Part shown: one piece after another, positions 1 to 9,078 of the stretch | How positions within the stretch are numbered: position 1 is the stretch's first letter | How the letters are laid out: the number at the start of each line of letters is the position of its first letter | Assembly: GCA_965214955.1 (NCBI GenBank) | Contig: CBDCCU010000009.1 | Span: forward strand, 868,001 to 932,000 | Direction of reading: 5' to 3' | Origin: Aliikangiella sp965214955 | GTDB lineage: Bacteria > Pseudomonadota > Gammaproteobacteria > Enterobacterales > Kangiellaceae | DNA: 64,000 nucleotides | The notes under the pieces: model-generated | Database searches by the model: none | What the model was told of the DNA's origin: nothing | What the model saw: the letters and a program-made list of their open reading frames with translations, nothing else | Made by a program: the position numbers and the translations under genes

Positions 1-1
1 C

Positions 2-1729
2 TTTTTATCTAACCGAGATTACAACCTAGCGTTTAGTAGTTATGAATTTAATTATTTATATAACCGTGCAACACGAGTCTATGCGGCGCAACTAACCGCT
101 GATGCACCAGCGCTTTATCCTTTTGCTAGTGACGAAGTTGCATTATCTTCAAGCAAAAAAGAGAAAGATAAAAACAAAAAAGATAAAAAAGAGAAAGAGC
201 TTGATATTAATTTTAACAATTTTGAATCAAGCGTCGTTGCATTGCCCGCACCCGCAGGCAATTATCAAAATTTGCAGGCAGGTAACGGCAAAGTATTTGT
301 GGTAAATAGTTCGGCAAGCGGCAGCAACTTGCAAATGATCGACTTAAAAGAAAGTGGTTCTCCTAAAAATGTTTTAGAGCGTGTTTCTAGTTATGTTATG
401 TCGGGTGATGGCAAAAAAATTCTGGTTCGTAGTGGTAGAAATTTTGCCATTGTTGATGCAAGTCCTAAACAAAAGATCTCAAGCGGTAGACTTAACTTAG
501 CCAACCTTTCTATGAATATTGATCCAATGGCCGAGTGGCAACAAATGTATGTTGATGGATGGAGAATATTGCGTGATTGGTTTTATGATCCCAACATTCA
601 TGGCATGGACTGGAAAGGGGTTAAAGATAAATATAAACCTTGGGTCGATGCGGCAACTCACCGCACCGATTTAGATTATGCTTTTGGTGAAATTGCAGGT
701 GAATTAAATGCGGGGCATGTTTATGTAAACTCTGGTGATCAACCTTCTGTTCCGCGTCGTAATCATGGTTTATTAGGCGCAGAGTTTTCGCAAGATAAAA
801 GTGGTTATTTTAAAGTTGAAAAAATCTTTGCTGGTGAAAACTGGCATCAAACTTTTCGCTCACCTTTAACCGAGCCAGGCGTTAAAATTAACCAAGGTGA
901 TTATATTGTTGCGATTAATGGTAAATCGACAAAATCAGTAAACAATATTTATCAATTGTTAGAAGACACTGTTGGCAGAACCATTAGTTTAACCATAAAC
1001 AGCAAACCAAAAACGAAAGGTAGCTGGAATGCTAACGTACAACCGATTGCTAGAGAAACTAATTTACGTTACTTAGATTGGGTTGAGTCACGCGCAAAAA
1101 TGGTTGATGAATTATCAAATGGTCGTATCGGTTATGTGCATTTACCGAATACTGCCGCCGATGGAAATCGTGAACTCAATAAACGCTTTTTACCTCAAAT
1201 TGGCAAAGATGCCATTATTATTGATGACAGATACAACGGTGGCGGTTTTATCCCTGACCGCATGATGGAAATTTTGTCGCGTAAAACCTTAAGCTATTGG
1301 AAGTATCGCGGTTTAAAACCCAATGCAACACCGTTAATTGCACACGATGGTCCTAAGGCAATGCTGATTAATGGTTACTCAAGCTCAGGTGGAGATGCCT
1401 TGCCTTATTACTTCCGTAAATTAGGCTTAGGTAAATTAATTGGTACACGCACTTGGGGCGGGTTAATTGGCATTAGTGGAAACCCAGGACTCGCCGATGG
1501 TGGATTAGTGTTAGCTGCAACCTTCCGAGTAATGGATACCGAAGGCAAATGGATTGTCGAAAACGAAGGTGTTTCACCTGATATTGAAGTGCTAGATCGT
1601 CCAGAGCTAGTTCAAGCAGGTAAAGATCCCAGTTTAGAACGAGCGGTAGAAGAGTTGCTTAAAGAGCTTAAAGAAAATCCACGCAAATCAATTAAAGCAC
1701 CTGCTGCGCCAACGAAGTTTATTGAGTAA
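2..1729 (+). CDS. Tricorn-like S41 family peptidase, 5' end outside window
   Basis: The reading frame is open from the first bases of the window, so this is the C-terminal part of a larger protein. A Lys-rich linker (about 160-205) is followed by a propeller tail, a tricorn C1-like helical region (about 530-730) with the His of NAGHVYV, a PDZ-like segment (about 780-1010) and the S41 catalytic core. The core carries an NGYSSSGGD motif (about 1370-1398), which matches the nucleophile-serine region of tricorn-type proteases. Family members are periplasmic or envelope peptidases that degrade peptides processively. The gene ends at TAA 1727-1729 and is followed by a strong terminator. Family assignment is firm; substrate and full length are unknown. 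Confidence 0.85.
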   Translation, partial: FLSNRDYNLAFSSYEFNYLYNRATRVYAAQLTADAPALYPFASDEVALSSSKKEKDKNKKDKKEKELDINFNNFESSVVALPAPAGNYQNLQAGNGKVFVVNSSASGSNLQMIDLKESGSPKNVLERVSSYVMSGDGKKILVRSGRNFAIVDASPKQKISSGRLNLANLSMNIDPMAEWQQMYVDGWRILRDWFYDPNIHGMDWKGVKDKYKPWVDAATHRTDLDYAFGEIAGELNAGHVYVNSGDQPSVPRRNHGLLGAEFSQDKSGYFKVEKIFAGENWHQTFRSPLTEPGVKINQGDYIVAINGKSTKSVNNIYQLLEDTVGRTISLTINSKPKTKGSWNANVQPIARETNLRYLDWVESRAKMVDELSNGRIGYVHLPNTAADGNRELNKRFLPQIGKDAIIIDDRYNGGGFIPDRMMEILSRKTLSYWKYRGLKPNATPLIAHDGPKAMLINGYSSSGGDALPYYFRKLGLGKLIGTRTWGGLIGISGNPGLADGGLVLAATFRVMDTEGKWIVENEGVSPDIEVLDRPELVQAGKDPSLERAVEELLKELKENPRKSIKAPAAPTKFIE

Positions 1730-1761
1730 GGAATAGTCTTTAATTAAAAGTCAATGAGTAC

Positions 1762-1935
1762 TAAACTTGAGGCGGTTTACTTTTTAAGTGAACCGCTTTT
1801 TTTATTTTTATATGAAAAGGTTGTGTGATCTTGATGGCATTAACTTACAGTTTTGCTTGTTTTAAATTTTTTAATTTGTTTGAATGTTTCGTCATCACTG
1901 TTTTTTAGCAGGTTGAGTTTATATTTTTATTGGAT
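1762..1935. repeat. Terminator-plus-leader dispersed repeat, copy 1
   Basis: About 170 bp starting at the S41 terminator and running to just before the next gene. It is closely similar to 12364-12537 over its full length and to 2963-3068 over its first part and the segment around TTTTGCTTGTTTTAAAT. Each copy sits upstream of an accessory gene. Confidence 0.8.
1772..1806 (+). terminator. Rho-independent terminator of the S41 peptidase gene
   Basis: An 11-bp stem, GCGGTTTACTT pairing with AAGTGAACCGC with one G-T wobble, has a 3-nt loop and is followed by a run of seven T. It is also the core of a dispersed repeat seen again near 2978 and 12376. Confidence 0.85.
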
Positions 1936-1970
1936 AGAATAATGGATTACAAATTTTTAGAGTATTGGTT

Positions 1971-2660
1971 ATGGAAGATAGTAAATTTTTTAAATTAGTA
2001 TGGCGTTTTAATGGCTTGCTTATTTCTATCGCAGGCATTCTAGCAATCGGTGTACTTCTGTTTGCTATATACCAGATCTTCAAAGATGTAACGAGGGAGC
2101 GTAATACTCAAAATATCGTTAACATCGAAGAAAGCGTTGAAGTAAAAGAAAGCTGGACACTTGGTCATGTAACTAATCTATCTAGCCATAAAACGCTTAT
2201 GATTCCATTAAATTCTGATCAAAATTTTAACCGTGGTTATTTTAGTAAGTCATCTAATTCTACTCGAAACTATCTTTTTATCAACACAGAAACTAACTCA
2301 AGTACTTGGCTGTTTGATCATACAAATTATCTAATTGAAAGCACAGATAAATTACGCATGGGTGACTACAATTCCAAAAAGACTGTCTTAGCAATTCTTT
2401 ATTTCTTAGTTAAATTAGACTCTAATAGCGATAACCGTCTTACTCCGAGTGATTTAACAACAATTTCTATTTCTAAACCTAATGGCTTTGGTTACAAGGA
2501 AGTATTAACAGGTGTAGAAAAAGTTATTGGTAATACTCTTCTGTCCGAAACAGAATTATTTATAATCTATCAATTAAATGGTAAATCTCTTAGCTCTACT
2601 GTCAACTTAACTAGCTTTGAGCTGAGTAACACACAAGAGCTACCTAAAGTCGGTTTATAA
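1971..2660 (+). CDS. Membrane-anchored hypothetical protein
   Basis: About 229 residues. The ATG at 1971 is preferred over an in-frame TTG two codons upstream; neither has a clear Shine-Dalgarno sequence. One transmembrane helix (about residues 12-36) is followed by a soluble domain predicted to lie in the periplasm. The domain contains a Ca-binding-loop-like segment, DSNSDNRLTPSD, reminiscent of dockerin or EF-hand loops. I do not recognise the family beyond similarity to uncharacterised gammaproteobacterial proteins. It lies between two copies of the terminator/leader repeat, so it may be a separately acquired cassette. Confidence 0.7.
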   Translation: MEDSKFFKLVWRFNGLLISIAGILAIGVLLFAIYQIFKDVTRERNTQNIVNIEESVEVKESWTLGHVTNLSSHKTLMIPLNSDQNFNRGYFSKSSNSTRNYLFINTETNSSTWLFDHTNYLIESTDKLRMGDYNSKKTVLAILYFLVKLDSNSDNRLTPSDLTTISISKPNGFGYKEVLTGVEKVIGNTLLSETELFIIYQLNGKSLSSTVNLTSFELSNTQELPKVGL

Positions 2661-2708
2661 TAACCGACTCAAACAAAAACCCAAAATTTCGTCTTGTTAT
2701 CCTTTCTT

Positions 2709-2957
2709 CTCGTTCCCATGCTCCCGTGTGGGAATGCATACGCAATTTCCATTATGGGCATAAGTTGCTACAAAATAACCAATTCTAATAAACCCCATTT
2801 TATTACTTTAACTGTTCTACACCAGCTCCCTGTTTTACTCGTCACGAAACCATTAATATTCTAGTGTTAGGGATTATATGGCCAATGTAGAGTTGCTAGA
2901 AATTTGTCGTTAATGGTAACTTAGATATGCGTTCCCACGCAGAAGCATGGGAACGAG
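2709..2957. mobile_element. MITE-like element with terminal inverted repeats, copy A
   Basis: A 249-bp segment starting CTCGTTCCCATGC and ending GCATGGGAACGAG. The terminal inverted repeats extend about 30 bp with few mismatches. The interior is non-coding. A second copy with a closely similar interior lies at 16272-16521. The outer 30 bp resemble the widespread CTCGTTCCCACGC REP-like sequence, which also occurs alone at several sites in this window. No transposase is encoded inside, so it would be non-autonomous if mobile. Confidence 0.7.
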
Positions 2958-2962
2958 AAAAA

Positions 2963-3068
2963 AGCATTAAACTTGAAGCGGTTTACTTTTTAAGTGAGCC
3001 GTTTTTTTTGTGGAAGTTTGAGAATGTTTACTTACCGTTTTGCTTGTTTTAAATCTTTTGATTTGCAT
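2963..3068. repeat. Terminator-plus-leader dispersed repeat, copy 2 (with terminator)
   Basis: The repeat begins directly after the MITE-like element. It includes the hairpin GCGGTTTACTT...AAGTGAGCCG (2979-3001) with an eight-T tail, then diverges from the other copies apart from a conserved TTTTGCTTGTTTTAAATC block. The 2661-3287 interval therefore holds only the MITE-like element, this repeat and the rhs leader; no gene is seen in it. Confidence 0.7.
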
Positions 3069-3287
3069 ATTTATAGCAAGAGACTGTTTTTCTGTGAGTT
3101 GCATCACAAATATTATTTGACAAGTTTCTATTTTTATTCTTTTATTATTGGTAGTGAAATATATTAAGGACAAGAAACCTCATAAATGGAATTAAATCAG
3201 CGATTCACCATATTAAATAATCTCAAATTCAATTTCAGTTTTATTCAATTATTTATTGAATAAAACTAAGCGAAAGGAGTTCGTAAA

Positions 3288-6200
3288 ATGTTAGAAAAAT
3301 TAACCAAAACCGTGCTTACACTAGTAATATCTCTAACGTTATTACTAGGAGAGTTTTGCTCCGTTGTAAGAGCCGAAGATGGTGGAAGAATGATTATTAC
3401 TGGCGATAGAATTAAAAAATGCGGGCCAGGAACAATAAGAGTTACTGAAGGTGATAGTGTTTCTTGTGTTTTACTATCCGACTCAGGTGTTTTTTTAAGT
3501 TCAATTAGCGCCTTTCCTACTGGTGGTGGTTCTTTTTCAAGCTCATCTACCGAAACATCTGATCCAGACTCCGATCCAGATGATGAGTGTAAAGGCAACC
3601 CGATCATGGTGGGAAGCGGTAATAAAATTCAATATGAAACTGACTATATTGGAAAAGGTGAGTTTCCTTTAAAAATCGAAAGAAATTATAGTCATTTTTC
3701 AGAACATGAAGATTTTTTTGGTGAGCACTGGATTAGTAATTTTGGTTCCTATTTAGATATAAGCGCAAATACAATTGCAGCTTACAGAGCAGATGGCAGA
3801 GTTATTAATTTTTCTAAGCTTCACACTAATGGAATTGTTTGGGTTGATCGTAAAGGAGCTGCTTCAACTAATTTAATCCATCAAAATGCCGATGGCACTT
3901 TCACATTTAATACCGAAGATAATTTTGTTGAGCAATATAATTCTGATGGACAACTTCAATCGGTTACCAACTCAGAAAGTATTAGTCATACTTATACTTA
4001 TCAAAATGATTTAATTAACCAAATTACTCACAGTTCTGGCGACACTCTAACTTTCAATTGGAGCCAAGGAAGGTTAACAAAGATTACTGATGTTGCAGGT
4101 AATCATTATAATTACTCATACACTAATAACATGCTTAGCCAAGTTGTACGCCCTGGGCTACCTGTTGTAACCAAGGACTATCTCTATCAAAATTCAAAAT
4201 ATCCTAAAGCATTAACCCAAATAAACATTAATGGCGAAAAGTACGCAACCTTCACTTATCACACCGATGGAAAAGGAAAATCGACTAATCATTGGATAAC
4301 AACAACGGATGGCTTTTTTACTACTGAGTCAGAAGTTGATAAGTTTGAGTTTAACTATTCATCAAATTACACAACCGTTACCAATCCATTAGGTCATCAA
4401 GAGCGATATATTTATTCCAATGTAAATGGTGTACGAAAAGTTACTGCTATTCAAAGACTGAGTGCTCCAAGTTGTCCTGCAGCTAACTCTGGTACAACAT
4501 ATGACTCAAATGGCATGATTAAAACAACGACTGATTGGAAAGGTATTGTTACTGAGCATAACTATAACGCGAGTGGTCAATTACAAAGTCAGGTTTATGC
4601 CAAAAATACTGAAGAAGAAGAAACCGTTACTTATACTTGGGTTGCTGGTGAAAACCGTATTCAAAAACAAGTAACCAACGACTTGGAAGTTACCTATAGC
4701 TATACTGGCTCTGGTCGTATTGATGAAGTTAGCACTAGAAATTTGTCTTCATTTGGTAATTTTAATGAAACTAGAACTACCGATTACAGCTATACCAATC
4801 ATTCAAATGGTATATTAGCAACAATGACTATCAATGGTCCAAGAACAGATGTTAATGACATCTTCACTTACCAATATGACACAAGTGGAAATTTGATTAA
4901 AATAACAAACTCATTAGGGCATGAAACAAATTATAGCCATTATGATTTACTCGGTAATGTTGGAAAAATTACTACCTCTAATGGTTTAGTTTTTGATTTT
5001 ACTTATGATGCTGCAAGTAAACTCATTTCACAAAAAATTCATCATCCAGCAGGCATACAAACAACTAGCTATGAATACAATGCAATGGGGCAACCACTAA
5101 AGGTAACCTATCCTGGTGGCAACTACCTAGAATATGAATATGATCAAGCTTATCGCTTAATTCAAGTTAATGATCGATACAATCATTATATTAAGTATGA
5201 GCTCAATGAAAATGGTGACACAATAAGTCAGAAAATTGGTGAAGAAGGAATACGTTATGAGCTTCCACCTCAGTGTAGGGGTGGTAGTAAAGATGATTCA
5301 ATAACTAATGGTGATCCAACTGATTGCAGACCTGTTCCAACGCCTTTTAATAACATGTCTTATTCAAAATACTTTGATTACGATGTGATGGGGCGAATAC
5401 AGGCTCAAACTGGTAATGGTGGACAAAGAACTGATTTTGATTATGACAATAACAGCAATATTAAAGAAGTGATGGACTCTTATGGTCGCAAAACGATATA
5501 TAGTCACGATGGATTAAATCGAGTTAAAACAGTGACTGATCCAAAAGGTGGAATCACCTCATTTAGCTATGATTCAGGAGGACGTATAAAAACACTTACC
5601 GATGCTAGGGGCTTAGTAACAACTTATCACTATTCGGGTTTTGGAGAATTAGCACAATTAATTAGCCCAGATACTGGAACAACAAGCTATAGCTATAATA
5701 AGTCGGGACAAATTGAAGAGATGATCCGCAATGATGGTGTTATTTCGTCTTTTGCATACGATGTGCTAGGTCGAATTATTTCTGAAAGCCATAACAGCAC
5801 AACAAAAAGCTACAGTTATGACACGGGCAGTAATAGAAAAGGCCGATTATATAATGTATCAGATTCGTCTGGCGAAACAGAATACCACTACGATAAAGTC
5901 GGAAACATTATCCAAAAAAGTAGCACAATAAATTCAACGGTTTTTAATACTTACTACACTTATGATGGAATGAATAGAGTAACTAGCATGACCTATCCAT
6001 CGGGGCGAGTTGCATTGTATAGTTATAATTCTATGGGGCAAGTATCTAGAGTTCGCTACCAGCAAGGAACAAGCAAAAAGAATGTAGCGTCAGAATTGCA
6101 GTATCGTTCTTTTGGTCCATTATATCGGATGAAATTTGGTAATGGAGATGTCCGCGAAATTACTCACGACCTAGATTATCGCCCAACACAAATAAAAACC

Positions 6201-7448
6201 GCAGAAACTCAAAATTTAAGCTATTCGTTTGATAAAAATAATAATATTAAACGCATTACCAATAGTGTGGTTTCGGCCAACACACAAACCTATGGTTATG
6301 ATGAGCTTAATCGATTAACCGATTCTAGCTCTTCTGCGACAGGGAATATTGAATACCATTACGACTCTGTAGGCAATCGATTAAATCGTTATAAAAATGG
6401 CACGCTACAAGAAACGCTAAACTATGCAAGCAATAGCAACCAATTAACCTCAGTCAATGGCAGTTCGATTACTTATAACGACAATGGACACACAAAAACT
6501 AAAGGCGGAGCGATATTTAATTATAATTCTGAAAACCGATTGAGTTCACATTTTAAAAGTCCAACCGTTACTCGTTTTTCTTATAATGCCTTAGGGCAAC
6601 GTGTTTATAAATCGGGTGGAAGTACAGGGAACCATTATTATCTTTATGATGAAGTCGGGCAATTAATTGCAGAAAAATCGGGTAGCACTTGGAAAGAATA
6701 TATTTATTTGTATGGTCAAGTGGTTGGTTATGCCATAAATGGTGATTTGTATTATGTTTATAATGATCATTTAGGACGTGCAGAAAAAATTACTAATGCA
6801 AGCCGTTCAACAGTATGGAGTGCTGATAACTTTGATTTTGACAGAAGTATTAGATTAGATTTAATTGATGGTTACAACTTAGGTTTTCCTGGTCAGTATT
6901 GGGATGAGGAAACCGAGTTATATTATAATTATTTTAGGGATTATGATCCTAAGATTGGGAGATATGTTCAGAGTGATCCGATTGGGTTGGCTGGTGGGGT
7001 AAATACTTATGGGTATGTGTCTGGGAACCCTGTCAATCGTTTTGACCCATTTGGACTTAAAGAGTGTGGATGTAAATCAGCATGGCAAAATTGGAAGGAC
7101 GAATTTAAAAGTAATTGGAATACAACTTCTGGGATGATTGATGATGCAAATCCAGTCCCTGCGATTAACCCTCAAACAGCAATAAATTTTGGGTTAGGAG
7201 GTATGGCTGCTAGGAGCTATGGCGGTTCAACTCCGTTGCAGGAAACTGCAAGATACATTAGTAACAGGTTTCGAGCACCAGCAAGTCAATTCCGACTGTA
7301 TCCAAGATTTGATTTTGCACGTGTTGGTATGACAACGGCTATTCAAGGAATTGCAGTTAATGCTGCTTGGTATACAGGCCGATCTATAGGAAATGCCTTG
7401 TACACAACTTATAACCAGGCGATGTATGGAGGGCAAAGTTGTGAATGA
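3288..7448 (+). CDS. Rhs/YD-repeat protein with DUF6531-like domain and variable C-terminal tip
   Basis: The start is ATG 3288 with AAAGGAGT 8 nt upstream. The 1386 residues comprise a Sec signal peptide (1-29), a Ser/Asp-rich linker (about 70-98), a DUF6531-like domain (about 100-170), YD repeats through the middle, and the Rhs-associated core ending at DPFGL (1253-1257). The last 129 residues form a tip unrelated to the other rhs copies here. Rhs repeats build a shell around a C-terminal effector that is released after core cleavage. The signal peptide and the absence of PAAR or type VI genes suggest Sec export rather than type VI delivery. The tip has Gly/Ala-rich hydrophobic stretches (around AINFGLGGMAA and FARVGMTTAIQGIAVNAAWY) and no catalytic motif I recognise. 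The next gene is a polytopic membrane protein, the usual arrangement for an immunity protein. Confidence 0.9.
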   Translation: MLEKLTKTVLTLVISLTLLLGEFCSVVRAEDGGRMIITGDRIKKCGPGTIRVTEGDSVSCVLLSDSGVFLSSISAFPTGGGSFSSSSTETSDPDSDPDDECKGNPIMVGSGNKIQYETDYIGKGEFPLKIERNYSHFSEHEDFFGEHWISNFGSYLDISANTIAAYRADGRVINFSKLHTNGIVWVDRKGAASTNLIHQNADGTFTFNTEDNFVEQYNSDGQLQSVTNSESISHTYTYQNDLINQITHSSGDTLTFNWSQGRLTKITDVAGNHYNYSYTNNMLSQVVRPGLPVVTKDYLYQNSKYPKALTQININGEKYATFTYHTDGKGKSTNHWITTTDGFFTTESEVDKFEFNYSSNYTTVTNPLGHQERYIYSNVNGVRKVTAIQRLSAPSCPAANSGTTYDSNGMIKTTTDWKGIVTEHNYNASGQLQSQVYAKNTEEEETVTYTWVAGENRIQKQVTNDLEVTYSYTGSGRIDEVSTRNLSSFGNFNETRTTDYSYTNHSNGILATMTINGPRTDVNDIFTYQYDTSGNLIKITNSLGHETNYSHYDLLGNVGKITTSNGLVFDFTYDAASKLISQKIHHPAGIQTTSYEYNAMGQPLKVTYPGGNYLEYEYDQAYRLIQVNDRYNHYIKYELNENGDTISQKIGEEGIRYELPPQCRGGSKDDSITNGDPTDCRPVPTPFNNMSYSKYFDYDVMGRIQAQTGNGGQRTDFDYDNNSNIKEVMDSYGRKTIYSHDGLNRVKTVTDPKGGITSFSYDSGGRIKTLTDARGLVTTYHYSGFGELAQLISPDTGTTSYSYNKSGQIEEMIRNDGVISSFAYDVLGRIISESHNSTTKSYSYDTGSNRKGRLYNVSDSSGETEYHYDKVGNIIQKSSTINSTVFNTYYTYDGMNRVTSMTYPSGRVALYSYNSMGQVSRVRYQQGTSKKNVASELQYRSFGPLYRMKFGNGDVREITHDLDYRPTQIKTAETQNLSYSFDKNNNIKRITNSVVSANTQTYGYDELNRLTDSSSSATGNIEYHYDSVGNRLNRYKNGTLQETLNYASNSNQLTSVNGSSITYNDNGHTKTKGGAIFNYNSENRLSSHFKSPTVTRFSYNALGQRVYKSGGSTGNHYYLYDEVGQLIAEKSGSTWKEYIYLYGQVVGYAINGDLYYVYNDHLGRAEKITNASRSTVWSADNFDFDRSIRLDLIDGYNLGFPGQYWDEETELYYNYFRDYDPKIGRYVQSDPIGLAGGVNTYGYVSGNPVNRFDPFGLKECGCKSAWQNWKDEFKSNWNTTSGMIDDANPVPAINPQTAINFGLGGMAARSYGGSTPLQETARYISNRFRAPASQFRLYPRFDFARVGMTTAIQGIAVNAAWYTGRSIGNALYTTYNQAMYGGQSCE

Positions 7449-7917
7449 TAGTACTAATTACTTATCGAGATTACGTTTTTATGCTTACTATGCTGTTTTA
7501 CATATAGTGCTAGCAGCCATTGTGCTAGCATTCTCTAGTTTTGAAGAAGCAGTTTTTTTATACTGGCTTTCTTTAATGATAATCGTTTTGTTTTTCTTCT
7601 TTTTTTATATGAGAATGGATTTTGTGCTTCCATGGTACAAATTACACGTTAAATTTTCTTCGGGGCTCTCAGCAAAAAAGAAAATGTCTAAGCTTGCTTT
7701 TACTTTCGTTAGGTTGTTTATTTGGGTTGTAACAATCTCTTGGATACCTTTGTTTATTATTTTGTCATCAACATTATTGACTCTTTTCAAATTCTACATT
7801 TTTCTTTGGTTAACTTTCTTTTCATTTTATAACTCAGAATACTTGTTTACGAGCTATGAAAGATACCAAGCAAAATTACGAAGTAATAATTGGCGACTAT
7901 TTAATCATTTTGGGTAG
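7441..7917 (+). CDS. Polytopic membrane protein, candidate immunity protein for the Rhs tip
   Basis: The start is GTG 7441, 8 nt after GGAGGG (7427-7432), which lies in the last codons of rhs; the two reading frames overlap by 8 nt. The 158 residues contain about four hydrophobic helices (roughly residues 14-32, 37-58, 85-105 and 108-125). No family is recognised. Tight coupling to the toxin-bearing gene suggests immunity (inference). A multi-span immunity protein would fit a membrane-targeting tip. Its stop codon TAG lies inside DNA homologous to the rhs core (homology starts at 7912), so the 3' end of this gene sits on a recombination junction and its C-terminus may have been altered. Confidence 0.7.
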   Translation: MNDSTNYLSRLRFYAYYAVLHIVLAAIVLAFSSFEEAVFLYWLSLMIIVLFFFFFYMRMDFVLPWYKLHVKFSSGLSAKKKMSKLAFTFVRLFIWVVTISWIPLFIILSSTLLTLFKFYIFLWLTFFSFYNSEYLFTSYERYQAKLRSNNWRLFNHFG

Positions 7918-8104
7918 CACTTGGAAAGAATATATTTATTTGTATGGTCAGGTGGTTGGTTATGCCATAAATGATCATTTAGGACGTGCAGAAAAAATTA
8001 CTAATGCAAGCCGATCAGTAGTATGGAGTGCTAACCGAAAACGAAAAGGACACCCAAACAAAAAACTGATAAAGACTACTTGCATAACTAGTATTTTTTT
8101 GTAA
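7912..8104 (+). pseudogene. Rhs core remnant 1
   Basis: The segment 7912-8035 is nearly identical to rhs 6680-6826 (STWKEYIYLYGQVVGYAIN...TNASRS.VWSA) but lacks 24 bp (8 codons) between two AATG motifs. After VWSA the frame runs into unrelated sequence and stops at 8104. There is no N-terminus, no complete core and no DPFGL, so it cannot encode a functional Rhs protein. It marks an earlier rhs-linked module whose toxin part has been lost. Confidence 0.8.
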
Positions 8105-8134
8105 AGTTAGTGCCCCTAGAAGCCAGTTTAATTT

Positions 8135-8156
8135 AAGCCTCTTCGCAGGCTTTTTT
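8135..8156 (+). terminator. Rho-independent terminator after rhs remnant 1
   Basis: The stem AAGCCT/AGGCTT has a 6-nt loop CTTCGC and is followed by a T-run. Confidence 0.8.
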
Positions 8157-8225
8157 ATTGACAAAAATTACCATTAAAAAACAAAATGGCATATATGCAA
8201 AATTGTGTTTAGGGAGAACCGTATA

Positions 8226-8645
8226 ATGAAAAATATAGCCATTATTGTTATTGGGATTCTTTTATTTTCTTTTTATACGTATAGGTATAATAAAACTGAA
8301 TTAGCAAACTTTAAGTTTGCCAAGGATGTAAAAGTTATTGATTTTTCTGGCGCAATAAAAAAGCAATGTACTTTGAATAAATTATCTTCTAGAGTTGAGG
8401 CGATAGAACAATTATTGAATAAAAATAATCAGGGTTGGGAGAAAAGTTTTGTAAGCTTTGCTGTAGAGATAATATTAGTTGGTAAAGAGCAAGAGCTTCA
8501 TATAGCAGGAAATGTTATTTTGATTGTAGATAAAGAAAGAAAACAGCCTACCATAGTAAAAGGGTTCGATAGTCAAACAATGAATGAGTCTTTTGGCAAT
8601 TTATGTAATGCAATGCAAATCAATGAAAGTTACAACGAAGGTTGA
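8226..8645 (+). CDS. Small membrane-anchored hypothetical protein, possible orphan immunity gene
   Basis: The ATG at 8226 is preceded by AGGGAG (8211-8216) at good spacing. An upstream GTG at 8205 has no such site and would bury the signal. The 139 residues have an N-terminal hydrophobic anchor (4-20) and a soluble periplasmic part with two Cys residues (about 53 and 128). No family is recognised. It lies in the rhs island with no intact toxin of its own, which is typical of orphan immunity genes (inference). It overlaps the next gene by 23 nt, suggesting a two-gene unit. Confidence 0.6.
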   Translation: MKNIAIIVIGILLFSFYTYRYNKTELANFKFAKDVKVIDFSGAIKKQCTLNKLSSRVEAIEQLLNKNNQGWEKSFVSFAVEIILVGKEQELHIAGNVILIVDKERKQPTIVKGFDSQTMNESFGNLCNAMQINESYNEG

Positions 8646-9012
8646 TATTGACGCTAGAAAGAATGCACTCAGTCTTATATGTAAACTAGAGGCTCAGGTG
8701 ATTTCTATACAAAAATTTGAAGATGACTGGCCATTGTCCCAAGATACTGCTTTAAATGGTATTTTGCGCTGGCTCTGGACACTATATAGTGATGATGACA
8801 AGTTATTTTCATTTAAGCTGTTGTCGGATAAAGATAAAAAAACATTAGGTAATTGCAAAGCGTTTCTTGAGTCTAATCAAGAACTCCCTATGAAAAAACT
8901 AACGCTAACTTCTAAGTTTCGAGAAAGACTAAAGTGGGGGAAAGAGTGGAACGTAGAATGCTCGTTACCTCATTATGAGGAGTGGCCATTTCCTAAAAAG
9001 AATGACAGCTAG
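8623..9012 (+). CDS. Small cytosolic hypothetical protein, possible orphan immunity gene
   Basis: 129 residues from ATG 8623, inside the end of the preceding gene in another frame. No strong ribosome site is seen, so translation may be coupled. There is no signal peptide or membrane helix. The sequence is mixed helical, Trp-rich around ILRWLWTLY and near its C-terminus (LKWGKEWNVE, EEWPF). I do not recognise the family. Size, position and lack of signal fit a cytosolic immunity protein, but this is inference from context only. Confidence 0.55.
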   Translation: MKVTTKVDIDARKNALSLICKLEAQVISIQKFEDDWPLSQDTALNGILRWLWTLYSDDDKLFSFKLLSDKDKKTLGNCKAFLESNQELPMKKLTLTSKFRERLKWGKEWNVECSLPHYEEWPFPKKNDS

Positions 9013-9078
9013 CCTGACACAGGGGATAATTATTACTTCACCTCTGTTGAAGGTGACAATGTTGAGGATGTAATAATA

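Noticed and set aside
3266..3607. Minus-strand open frame over the rhs start
   Set aside because: Shadow of the signal peptide and Ser/Asp-rich linker; no ribosome site.
7045..7448. Rhs tip as a known nuclease toxin
   Set aside because: No HNH, GHH, WHH or similar motif was found in the last 129 residues.
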